A program made the translations under genes and the position numbers. From Thermotoga sp. KOL6 (lineage in GTDB: Bacteria; Thermotogota; Thermotogae; Thermotogales; Thermotogaceae), in the NCBI RefSeq assembly GCF_002866025.1, contig NZ_LNDE01000005.1, positions 1 to 45,208 of the forward strand: 45,208 nucleotides of DNA. Reading direction: 5' to 3'. Each line of letters begins with the position of its first letter. The stretch's first letter is position 1. Below are positions 34,525 through 42,511 of this stretch, one piece after another. The notes under the pieces are model-generated. The model ran no database searches and was not told the origin of the DNA. It saw only the letters and a list, made by a program, of their open reading frames with translations.

Positions 34525-36736
34525 TTATTATCACCTCTATCTCAAAATCATCCTTCAGATGAGATCTCTTGTGTTCTTCTTCTATATCTTCTTTTATTTT
34601 TTGGAGTTCGTCCTTCATATTGAAACTCGGATTTGGGAAGATCTTTATAAACAATGTGTTATTTCGAAACATAACCGGCATGATAGAGCTTACAGCTCTA
34701 TGTTTGTTGAAGTGAACAAATTGTCTCGCCTTGAAGGCAATTTTGGACACTATTTCCGCTTCTGAGGATTTCAGGAAACGTTCTATGTCTTTTTCTGCCG
34801 CTTCATACAAAACTTTTTCCAACTCTTTGGCTTTACTTTCTATTTCTTTGGCAACGTTTTTATCCGATGAGAGAATCTTATCTTTCAGTGAGAAGATGTC
34901 TTTGAGAAGTTGCTCTATCTTCTTTGCGTCTCCGTGAGGAATGCTCAATTTCTTTCCTTCGATCTTTTTCTGTAGATAAGAAATCTCGTTTGCCGTTCTT
35001 TCCACTCTCATTTTTTGATAGCTATCCGTTATCACCCTGTCTGCTTGAACATCGAGTCCGTCTATGAACTGAAGCCATTTTGCAGCTCTCACTGTCACTT
35101 CCTGCAGATTTTCGTCGGTTATTTTGTTTAATACAACTTCCACCAGTGGATTTGTATCTAGATTGAAGATCTTCATAAGTCTTTTTTCTTCCATAAAATC
35201 ATCTTCGATCGGAAGGTTTCTTCTATGATATCTGCATATGAGTTTTACTGCTTCGACAATTTCTTTGGTTTTCTCTTTGAATATGTCTCTCAAAGATTTG
35301 CTTTCGCTATCGAACGGCTTTTCTTCTGCTAGTACGTTGTATTCACCACTTTCTATGAGACTCACGGTGAGTTCGCTATGAAGATCCCTTATCAGGGGTG
35401 GGAAACCTTCGAGAATGTATTCCCTGTTTTTTACCTTTAAAATTGGATAGACGTGTCCCAAATCGTGTACATATATCGAGATACCAAGAAGAAACAGAAA
35501 CAGATCAAGATAACTTATACCATCGATGTATTCTTGATCCGGATTTTTCAAGTTGGCGAATCGATTCAGACCCATGACTCTCATTGTATGATAAGCAAGA
35601 TTCATGAGTCTTCTACTGTGTCTCTGAGAATGCTCAACCGTTTCTGGTATTTGGTCACCTATCCACATGTGGGTCCATCTCTTCTTCACACCGCTTTCGA
35701 GGTAACTCTTAAGCTCTTCGTTGTCCAGTACTTCTATATACTTTCCTCCATAGTCGAAGGGCACATCTCTTTTTTCATGATAGAGCCTCTCGATCTCTTC
35801 TAGAGGATAATAAGAGGTTTTGCCATCTAAGTAAATACCTTGCAACTCTTCTGTGATCTCCAAAAAGCTTGATTTTCCTGATTTCAAAGCTTTTATCTGT
35901 GGCATGATCTCATCCAGGTAAGAATAATTCCAGTCGAGTCCAAAGGAGGGAATCTCCAAAATATTGTTGCTTTTTTCAAAGGTGTAGAAACCGCTCTTTT
36001 TGAAGTAGAGCATCATAATTGTCAAAAGAGAAGTAATGATCTTGTATGAAGATGTAGCGTTGATGATAGTAGTTTTTTTCGTCCTTGAAATGATCTTCTG
36101 CAAAGTCCTCCACAATTCCGTGAACAGCACACTGTACGTTTCCTCTCTGTTAGGATAGAATTCTATGTGTTCTATTTCGATCTTCTCTACATTAAAATAA
36201 CTTCTAAAGGAGTGCTCGAGAAATACAAGATGTTTGTAGCGTTCCTCCTTACCTTCGTTGGGTGTTCCTATGATCACGATTTCATCAACTACAAATCCCT
36301 TTTCTATTACTCCGGTTAACAGACTTTCTTCGGGTGATAAATTCTTTTTTCCAGCTTCTTTCATCGATCGAATTCTTTTTACCTTTTCGAGATAAAAATC
36401 AGATGAATTGAGTATTTCTTTTATTTTTTCAAGATAGAGTAATCTCTCATTGTCATTTCTTTTATTTAGAATGTTTATTCCTGCAGGACAGATCATCAAT
36501 GCGGGGCTTTTGAGAAAGTTTTTAGTTATTCTAATGGCTTCCAGAAGATTTATGTTTTCGAACAATACTTCGTGATTTTCATAGACGATTGTTACGTTGA
36601 CTTTTTCACTCACATCATCTAAAGGAGCGCTTTCAAACGAAAGAGAAAAACCCAATTTTGGATCGTAGTGTATTTCCAATTGTCGGTTGTCAGGGAATTT
36701 CAGAAAAGCTATTTTCGGAAACGAATCAATGGACAA
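34511..36736 (-). CDS. CARF-like plus HD-domain protein heading the RNA polymerase operon
   Basis: A 741-residue protein. Residues ~70-250 look like a CARF domain: VVDEIVIIGTPNEG (149-162), then KTTIINATSSYKIITSLLTI (221-240), where NATSSYK stands at the place of the usual NATGGxK ligand loop. Residues ~365-565 carry an HD phosphohydrolase pattern: EHSQRHSRR (H369/H373), YVHDLGHVYP (H424 D425, H428), DLHSELTV (H453), RYHRRN (H504) and FIDGLD (D559); HDLGH recalls dNTPase/SAMHD1-type HD enzymes. A coiled-coil region (~575-655) and a basic C-terminus follow. It may sense or destroy cyclic oligoadenylate, or hydrolyse nucleotides when activated. TTG 36736 follows GGGAGGGG. It is the first gene of the operon. 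Confidence 0.85.
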   Translation of the reverse strand: MSIDSFPKIAFLKFPDNRQLEIHYDPKLGFSLSFESAPLDDVSEKVNVTIVYENHEVLFENINLLEAIRITKNFLKSPALMICPAGINILNKRNDNERLLYLEKIKEILNSSDFYLEKVKRIRSMKEAGKKNLSPEESLLTGVIEKGFVVDEIVIIGTPNEGKEERYKHLVFLEHSFRSYFNVEKIEIEHIEFYPNREETYSVLFTELWRTLQKIISRTKKTTIINATSSYKIITSLLTIMMLYFKKSGFYTFEKSNNILEIPSFGLDWNYSYLDEIMPQIKALKSGKSSFLEITEELQGIYLDGKTSYYPLEEIERLYHEKRDVPFDYGGKYIEVLDNEELKSYLESGVKKRWTHMWIGDQIPETVEHSQRHSRRLMNLAYHTMRVMGLNRFANLKNPDQEYIDGISYLDLFLFLLGISIYVHDLGHVYPILKVKNREYILEGFPPLIRDLHSELTVSLIESGEYNVLAEEKPFDSESKSLRDIFKEKTKEIVEAVKLICRYHRRNLPIEDDFMEEKRLMKIFNLDTNPLVEVVLNKITDENLQEVTVRAAKWLQFIDGLDVQADRVITDSYQKMRVERTANEISYLQKKIEGKKLSIPHGDAKKIEQLLKDIFSLKDKILSSDKNVAKEIESKAKELEKVLYEAAEKDIERFLKSSEAEIVSKIAFKARQFVHFNKHRAVSSIMPVMFRNNTLFIKIFPNPSFNMKDELQKIKEDIEEEHKRSHLKDDFEIEVIINERN

Positions 36737-36757
36737 AGTATCCCCTCCCTTGAATTC

Positions 36758-36787
36758 ATTCTAACCCAACATTGGTTAATCTTTCAA
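36758..36787 (-). promoter_or_regulatory. promoter of the CARF-HD/RNA polymerase operon with an inverted repeat in its spacer
   Basis: On the minus strand, TTGAAA (36787-36782) and TAGAAT (36763-36758) are 18 bp apart, with the start codon about 20 bases beyond the -10. Between them TAACC/GGTTA arms (36762-36766 and 36774-36778) form an inverted repeat, a plausible operator. This is a housekeeping-type promoter, so the module is probably first expressed by the host polymerase. Confidence 0.65.
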
Positions 36788-36795
36788 CTTAATTC

Positions 36796-36817
36796 GGAAA
36801 GTGTACTTAAAAACATG
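36796..36817 (+). repeat. interspersed motif, copy B1
   Basis: GGAAAGTGTAC...AAACATG motif, differing from A1 by one base. It lies just upstream of the -35 of the minus-strand RNA polymerase operon promoter, within the 358-bp gap between that operon and the type III-A operon. Confidence 0.6.
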
Positions 36818-36866
36818 GAGAGACGATGAATTACCGAAAAATATCAGGAGAAATGTATCGTTGTAA

Positions 36867-36888
36867 GGAAAGTGTACATATAAATTTG
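36867..36888 (+). repeat. interspersed motif, copy B2
   Basis: Most diverged copy of the motif (GGAAAGTGTACATATAAATT), 71 bp after B1 and about 80 bp before the -35 of the cas10 promoter. The rest of this gap holds promoters, an orphan CRISPR-like repeat and a ribosome-site hairpin, described separately. Confidence 0.5.
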
Positions 36889-36967
36889 GGGATAAAGTTA
36901 GGTGAATGGTTCGAATTTCAATTGTCATCAAGAACAAATCACGCTTCACTTTCGTCAAAAGATATTT

Positions 36968-36995
36968 TTGAAACAAGTTTGTTGTGATGTATAAT
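36968..36995 (+). promoter_or_regulatory. promoter of the type III-A (cas10-csm) operon
   Basis: TTGAAA (36968-36973) and TATAAT (36990-36995), 16-bp spacing. The predicted transcript starts near 37002 and has a ~93-base 5' leader before cas10. Confidence 0.65.
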
Positions 36996-37022
36996 TTATT
37001 CAGAATTCCCACCTTTTCCTCT

Positions 37023-37052
37023 ATTTCAATCCATCCTTAAAGGAATTCTTCC
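37023..37052 (+). repeat. orphan degenerate CRISPR repeat in the cas10 mRNA leader
   Basis: Aligned to the array repeat, TTTCAAT and TCCTTA are kept exactly and about 18 of the first 22 bases after position 1 agree; the 3' GGAAAC end is lost. The centre TCCTTAAAGGA is a small palindrome. It lies downstream of the cas10 promoter and before the cas10 start, so it would be in the mRNA. Confidence 0.55.
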
Positions 37053-37069
37053 CCACCTGCCGAAGTAAT

Positions 37070-37087
37070 CCTCAAATGAGGAGGTGA
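37070..37087 (+). promoter_or_regulatory. hairpin overlapping the cas10 ribosome binding site
   Basis: CCTC (37070-37073) can pair with GAGG (37078-37081), the start of the strong ribosome site GAGGAGGTGA (37078-37087) that decides the TTG 37095 start. A four-pair stem is weak at high temperature, so its effect is uncertain. Confidence 0.35.
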
Positions 37088-37094
37088 GTTTTCT

Positions 37095-39296
37095 TTGAGT
37101 GATCCAAACAGAGAGAAGTTGGTCATTGGTTCTCTCGTGCACGATATTGGAAAGTTAGTACGCAGAGCAAGATTTAGCCAAGAATCCCATCAGTTAGCCG
37201 GTTACGATTTCACCAGCAAAGTGAGAGCTTTCGCCGAATACCAAGATTTTATTCACTATCACCATGAAAGAGAACTCAAAGAATCAAGAAACAGTAAAGA
37301 ACACGAACTTATCTGGTACACATGTCTTGCGGACAATTTTTCCAGTAAGGAGAGAATGACCACAGGAAGTGAGTTCAGAGAAAACCGGAGAATGGAAAAT
37401 GTACTCTCCAAGATACCGGAAGACGAAAGAGACGGTAAGAAAACATATTTCCCTGTTGTTCCAACACCTCAACTGAAAGAAGCAACAACGGAGATGATAG
37501 AGACCGAAGAAAACTACCGAGCCCTTTATGAAGCTCTCGTCGAGGATGCTAAAAAAATCCCGATAACACCAGATGATGTGAATTTTCTTTTCTACAAATA
37601 CCTTTCTTTTATGCCACAGGAGACAAGAAGTGATGGTGAAATGGATATTTCCCTTTACGATCACTTGAAAGTAACCGCTATGCTCGCACTCTGTATGTAC
37701 GATTATGCCAAAGAAAACAACTTGTCCTTTGAGACTTACCAAGATCTAAAGAAATTTTTTGGAAAAGAAAATGTTAAACCTTTCCTCCTGGTTGGTGGGG
37801 ATGTATCAGGGATTCAAAAGTTTATTTCTAACGTTTCTTCAAAAGGTGCTCTCAGATCTTTCAGAGGGAGAAGTTTCTTTATAGAAATTCTCCAAGAGGT
37901 TGTGGTTGATGAGATCCTCACTAGGACAGGTTTCTACAGAACGAACGTACATTTCATTGGAGGAGGCCATTTCTACCTGGTTTTATCTAACACCGAGAAG
38001 GTGAAAAAGATCCTCAATGACATTCAAAGGGATATCAACAAGTGGTTGAAGGAAAAGAACTTGGGACTTCATCTTGTTACGGAATACGAAGAGTTTTCTG
38101 TCGAAGATATAGAAGATATGTCTTCAGTCTTCTCGACTCTTACAAAAAAGCTAAGACTTCGAAAGCTTCGAATGTTCTCAAACGAGGAACTAGAAGAATT
38201 GTTTCCAAATGATATAACTAGTCTGGAGAAAGTTGGAAATTTCACTTGTAAAGTTTGTGGAAGCAGAGTAGAGAAACTCTTTCCTATTAGAGAGTGGGAA
38301 GAGGAAGAAGAGATAGCCTGTGAGTTTTGCAAAGAGATGTACGAATTAGGAAAGGAACTTATGAAAAGATCTAATTTGTATCTCGTTGAGAAAAAGGACG
38401 GAAAATTCGAAATCTTTAGAAAACGTTTTGATTTCTCTGACAAACTTGAAAAAGGTTTCAGCTACAAGATAAGGAATATCTATGATTTCCAGGAAGATGA
38501 AAAGAATGTAAGGAGAATTCAGGTGGTCACGTATTTTAAACACCAGGAGTTAGACAAGATCGCTCAAGAAGCTCCTGGGGAGAAAATAGCAAGCCTGCTT
38601 GTCGATGTGGATAATCTTGGAAACATCTTCGGGAAAGGTCTCAGAGTGAAAACACTTTCCAGATACAGTACTCTTTCGAGACTCATGAATTTCTTCTTCA
38701 AAGAACGAGTGGCGAACATTGTGGAAGGAAAAAATTTGACAGTGATTTACTCCGGTGGCGATGATCTCTATCTCATCGGTGGTTGGAACGATGTTCTCGA
38801 TGTAGCAAAGGAAATGAGAGAAGAATTTTCGAAATTTACGATGAACGATTCGATCACCTTTTCGGCTGGATACGTTATCGTTGACAAAAAAACGAGCATG
38901 GCTCTCATCAGAGAAATGTCTGAAAGGGCTGAACAATCTGCAAAAGAGAATGGAAAAGACAGCATATCGTTTTCTAATGGTGATTACTTGGCTGTCAAAT
39001 GGAAGCAGTTCTTTGAAATGTACAACTTGTACACAACTTTGAGAAAGCTCGTGCCAAATGTTGACAGAAGTATCATCAGGAAAGCTTTAAACCTGACTTT
39101 GAAATACAGAAAAGAAGAAGATTCTCCCCTCAACAGAGCATATCTTTCTTACATAGAGGCAAGAGAAAACAACGAAGCAGATAAAAGGGTAGCTGCTCTG
39201 ACGAAGGAAAATCTTGAGAAAATAGGAGAACCTGCTTTGAACGTGATTCTTCAGTTTGTTGATCTTCTTTCGAGAAAGTTTCATAAGGAGGGATGA
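37095..39296 (+). CDS. cas10: type III-A Cas10/Csm1 with intact HD and cyclase motifs
   Basis: Cas10 is the large subunit of the Csm complex; on target RNA binding it makes cyclic oligoadenylate and can cut DNA. The 733 residues have an N-terminal HD domain (LVHDIGKLVRRA, H16 D17), a first Palm domain (GGDVSGIQKFISNVSSKGALRSFRGRSFF shortened here to GGDVSGIQKF), a zinc module (C385, C388, C409, C412), and the second Palm with SGGDDLYLIGG, GGDD at 554-557. The HD and cyclase motifs both look active. TTG 37095 follows GGAGGTGA. It begins the III-A operon, divergent from the RNA polymerase operon. Confidence 0.96.
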   Translation: MSDPNREKLVIGSLVHDIGKLVRRARFSQESHQLAGYDFTSKVRAFAEYQDFIHYHHERELKESRNSKEHELIWYTCLADNFSSKERMTTGSEFRENRRMENVLSKIPEDERDGKKTYFPVVPTPQLKEATTEMIETEENYRALYEALVEDAKKIPITPDDVNFLFYKYLSFMPQETRSDGEMDISLYDHLKVTAMLALCMYDYAKENNLSFETYQDLKKFFGKENVKPFLLVGGDVSGIQKFISNVSSKGALRSFRGRSFFIEILQEVVVDEILTRTGFYRTNVHFIGGGHFYLVLSNTEKVKKILNDIQRDINKWLKEKNLGLHLVTEYEEFSVEDIEDMSSVFSTLTKKLRLRKLRMFSNEELEELFPNDITSLEKVGNFTCKVCGSRVEKLFPIREWEEEEEIACEFCKEMYELGKELMKRSNLYLVEKKDGKFEIFRKRFDFSDKLEKGFSYKIRNIYDFQEDEKNVRRIQVVTYFKHQELDKIAQEAPGEKIASLLVDVDNLGNIFGKGLRVKTLSRYSTLSRLMNFFFKERVANIVEGKNLTVIYSGGDDLYLIGGWNDVLDVAKEMREEFSKFTMNDSITFSAGYVIVDKKTSMALIREMSERAEQSAKENGKDSISFSNGDYLAVKWKQFFEMYNLYTTLRKLVPNVDRSIIRKALNLTLKYRKEEDSPLNRAYLSYIEARENNEADKRVAALTKENLEKIGEPALNVILQFVDLLSRKFHKEG

Positions 39297-39299
39297 AGC

Positions 39300-39719
39300 G
39301 TGAGTTTGGAGAAGGAGAACATTTCTCTCAAAAAGGATGTTAAAGAACTCGTGAGAGAAGCTGAAAGGCTGAGTCAAGAACTTAAAAAGTTGAAATTGAA
39401 TACGACTCAACTCAGGAAGTTTCACGGTTATTTGACCAAGATCTGGAGTAAATACATCTACAGAAAGAATGAATACTCAGATCATCCAGAGGTATTCAGA
39501 AAAGAAATATTGGATGATATCCACTTCATGAAAATATTTCTTGCCTATCAAGTAGGAAGGGGGCAATCAGGGGTGGAAAAGTTGAAAGAAACATTGGAGC
39601 CGTTAATAGATGAAATAGAAAATGGAAAAGATTTTGAAAAGTTCAAGAAATTCTATGATGCGATAGTCGCTTATCACAAGTTTTATTTATCAAAGGAGAA
39701 TTCCGAAGAAGATAAATAA
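39300..39719 (+). CDS. csm2: Csm complex small subunit Csm2
   Basis: A 139-residue, mainly helical, charged protein in the usual csm2 position between cas10 and csm3. Csm2 forms the minor filament of the complex that lines the target RNA. The region RKFHGYLTKIWSKYI and the later IDEIENGKDFEKFKKFYDAIVAYHKFY fit the family. Start GTG 39300 is preceded by AAGGAGG. Confidence 0.88.
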   Translation: MSLEKENISLKKDVKELVREAERLSQELKKLKLNTTQLRKFHGYLTKIWSKYIYRKNEYSDHPEVFRKEILDDIHFMKIFLAYQVGRGQSGVEKLKETLEPLIDEIENGKDFEKFKKFYDAIVAYHKFYLSKENSEEDK

Positions 39720-39744
39720 ATGAGAAATCAAGGAGGGATGTGAA

Positions 39745-40512
39745 GTGAACAGACCGATTCTGGGAAAGTACATAATAAAAGGGAAAATCGTTTTGAAAAC
39801 AGGTTTGAGAATAGGCGGCCAAGAACTTGGAATAAACATCGGAGGACTCGACAATCCCGTCATCAAAAATCCTCTCACTGGAGAGCCTTACATTCCAGGT
39901 AGTTCTCTCAAAGGAAAGATGAGAAGTTTGCTGGAGAGACTTTTCCAATTGGATTTGAGGGTAATTAATGAAGAAAAGGAAATAAGAATTCATGAATGTG
40001 GTGACAAGAATTGTAAGGTTTGTAGAGTCTTTGGGTCTTCCTTAAAGGATAGTGATAATATCCCTGCTCGTCTTTTGGTGAGAGACGCATTCCTCACGGA
40101 AGATTCAAGAAAAAAGCTCGAGAGCATGGAAACTGATCTTCCCTACACGGAGTGGAAGATGGAGAATGTTCTTGACAGAGTGACTTGCAGTGCTGAACCA
40201 CGAAGTTTTGAAAGAGTCCCAGCGGGTGCAGAATTTGAATTCGAAATGGTCTACACTGCAGAAAACAAAGATCATGTGGAAGAAGATTTGAAAAACATAG
40301 TCGCTGCTCTTGAATTGATTGAAGATGACTACCTTGGTGGAAGCGGGAGCAGAGGATACGGAAAGGTGGAATTCAAGATAGAAAAAGTGATATTCAAGGA
40401 TGCTGACTATTATCTAGGAAATGGCAAACCCGTTGAAAAAGACTTCGAGAAAGAAGGCAAAACGACTGTGAAAGATTTCGAAGCCTACATTTCCGAAATA
40501 ACGAAAGGGTGA
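39745..40512 (+). CDS. csm3: Csm complex backbone RNase Csm3
   Basis: Csm3 forms the filament around the crRNA and cuts bound target RNA every six bases. The 255 residues contain GGLDNPVIKNPLTGEPYIPG with the catalytic Asp (D36), GSSLKGKMR, and the glycine-rich YLGGSGSRGYGKV near the end. GTG 39745 follows AGGAGG. The stop overlaps the csm4 start. Confidence 0.96.
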   Translation: MNRPILGKYIIKGKIVLKTGLRIGGQELGINIGGLDNPVIKNPLTGEPYIPGSSLKGKMRSLLERLFQLDLRVINEEKEIRIHECGDKNCKVCRVFGSSLKDSDNIPARLLVRDAFLTEDSRKKLESMETDLPYTEWKMENVLDRVTCSAEPRSFERVPAGAEFEFEMVYTAENKDHVEEDLKNIVAALELIEDDYLGGSGSRGYGKVEFKIEKVIFKDADYYLGNGKPVEKDFEKEGKTTVKDFEAYISEITKG

Positions 40513-41384
40513 TGAAAGTGCGCCTTCTTGTGAGGTTGAAATTCAAAAGTGGTTTCAGGGTGGGAAGGGGGGATGAGACTGATTCCACCCTTTCCACCAT
40601 TCATTCTGATACAATCTACGGGGCCATCGTTTACCATGCTTTCAAATGGTCTGATGAAGCAGAACTGTTCGCAAAGAATTTGAAAGTTTCATCTCTTCTT
40701 TTCGAGAAAGATGGTCGCCTTCTTGTTCCAAAACCTTTGATTTTCAACACCTACACGTACGAAGGGACCGATTTGAATCCTAAGGAACTAAAAAACGTCG
40801 GATATGCTTTCTTGGACAAGTTGAACGATTGTAACAGTTTTGAAAAGGCAATGGAGGCGATCTGTCGAGAATCGCCTATAAAGATTTCAAAGATACCGAG
40901 AAACACCTTGGACAGAATCACCAATTCTTCAAACCTCTATTTTATTGAAGTTGCTTTTGTGAAGAAAGAATTCACACCAGTTATCTTGGCAGAATTTCCG
41001 GATCAGTATGAAGACCTTTTCAAAACCGCCGTTAAATCGTCGGGAGACAGTGGAATAGGTGCTGATTCAACGTACGGATACGGACTCTTCGAAGCGGATT
41101 TTGAAGAGTATCCTGAGCTCCCCAAGAAGGGACAGTACAGTCTTTCTTTGTCGTTGTTTGTACCAACACTGGAAGAAAGAGAAAAACTGAACGATGGATT
41201 CTACAAAGTGATAAAAAGAAGAGGTGTGAAAAAAGACAGGATGGAAGTGAAAAGGGAGATTTTCTACGTTCAAGAAGGCTCCGTTTTCCCTTTCGAACCA
41301 AAGGGTCGTGGGGTGTTGAAGATAGAGGACTATTTCGTTCAAACTTCTCCAATTTGTGTTGCATTCGGTGGTGATATGTCATGA
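40512..41384 (+). CDS. csm4: Csm complex protein Csm4
   Basis: Csm4 is a RAMP that holds the crRNA 5' tag and binds Cas10. The 290 residues begin MKVRLLVRLKFKSGFRVG, then DSTLSTIHSDTIYGAIVYHAF (family motif LHSDTIFGAI), with SGDSGIGADSTYGYGLFE as glycine-rich loop. I use ATG 40512 (overlapping the csm3 stop); GTG 40518 has better ribosome-site spacing and is an alternative. The last bases overlap csm5 (ATGA). Confidence 0.93.
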   Translation: MKVRLLVRLKFKSGFRVGRGDETDSTLSTIHSDTIYGAIVYHAFKWSDEAELFAKNLKVSSLLFEKDGRLLVPKPLIFNTYTYEGTDLNPKELKNVGYAFLDKLNDCNSFEKAMEAICRESPIKISKIPRNTLDRITNSSNLYFIEVAFVKKEFTPVILAEFPDQYEDLFKTAVKSSGDSGIGADSTYGYGLFEADFEEYPELPKKGQYSLSLSLFVPTLEEREKLNDGFYKVIKRRGVKKDRMEVKREIFYVQEGSVFPFEPKGRGVLKIEDYFVQTSPICVAFGGDMS

Positions 41385-42511
41385 AGATTGTTCTTAAGAA
41401 TGTCACTCCTCTTCATATAGGAACTGGAGATAAGTACCCTCTTTGTCAACTTCTCGTTTTAAGCGAAAGGAACGGAAAAAGAAAAATCGCTGTGAGGTTG
41501 AAAACACAAACTCTTTCTAAAGTTTTCAGTAAACATCCTGACCTTTTCGAAAAAATTTTTCAACCACTTAATCTAACAAAAAAAGAAATAGCGGAGATCC
41601 AGGACGGTTTTCTCTACGAAGTTAGTATTTATTCCAAAAAAAGAACAGGGAGAATATTAGAGATTATTCACCATCCTGATGGAAGTGTGTACATACCAGG
41701 AAGTTCCCTGAAGGGAGCTATCAGGCTTGCTTTGACGTGGTATGTGTTGAAGAATCATCCGGAATACCTTGAGAAGTTCAAAAAGATAGTTGAGGACGAT
41801 ATAGCAGAGAATAGGAAAAAGAAAAAGAAATCCGAGAGGAAAAAATTCATTAAAACTAGAGAATTCTTAAACAGCATCTTCAGGATTAATAACGACATGC
41901 ACAGTGATTATTTCCGATTTTTGAGAATTTCCGATTCTAGCAGAGTGTATACTCGCGTTGTTGTTCACGATGTTGGAGTCTTCTATGTTGAACGAACCAA
42001 CAAGAATCCATTGTTATTCCCCGCTGAATTTGTTCCGTTGAACAGGACTTTCGAGTTTGACGTGAAATTCGCAAAGGAAGAGTACGAAAACTTCGCTGGA
42101 AGATATCGTGTAAATCTACCCGACAACGTTGAGGATATTCTAAAGATCGTGAATGATTTCTACACGGAAGTATTTAACTTTGAAAGGGAGCGATTCAGAA
42201 AAGCCAAGGAAAATTTCAAAGGAATAGACATTTCAAAGATAGAAGAAAGATTCGGAGAAATAGAAGAGCACAAGGAGAAAAATATCCTTGTACACATAGG
42301 TTATGGTGGAGGCCTCATGGCGAATTCTTTGTTCATCTTACTCGACGAAGAAACCCGAAAGAGAGTGAGAAACTTGATAAAAGAACATGGGGATAGCGAA
42401 GCACCATTGACAAGAAGATACCTAGTTCAAAAGGTAGAAAACAATGAATACAAATTGATATCTCCCATAGGCTGGTGTGTATTATGTTTGGAAGATTCCC
42501 CATCTACGTAG
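41381..42511 (+). CDS. csm5: Csm complex protein Csm5
   Basis: Csm5 caps the 3' end of the crRNA filament. The 376 residues begin with LKNVTPLHIGTGDKYP and contain IPGSSLKGAIRLALTWYVL, both typical of Csm5/Cas7-group RAMPs, with a charged helical insertion (~145-165) and a final GWCVLCLED. ATG 41381 overlaps the csm4 stop. Confidence 0.93.
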   Translation: MKIVLKNVTPLHIGTGDKYPLCQLLVLSERNGKRKIAVRLKTQTLSKVFSKHPDLFEKIFQPLNLTKKEIAEIQDGFLYEVSIYSKKRTGRILEIIHHPDGSVYIPGSSLKGAIRLALTWYVLKNHPEYLEKFKKIVEDDIAENRKKKKKSERKKFIKTREFLNSIFRINNDMHSDYFRFLRISDSSRVYTRVVVHDVGVFYVERTNKNPLLFPAEFVPLNRTFEFDVKFAKEEYENFAGRYRVNLPDNVEDILKIVNDFYTEVFNFERERFRKAKENFKGIDISKIEERFGEIEEHKEKNILVHIGYGGGLMANSLFILLDEETRKRVRNLIKEHGDSEAPLTRRYLVQKVENNEYKLISPIGWCVLCLEDSPST

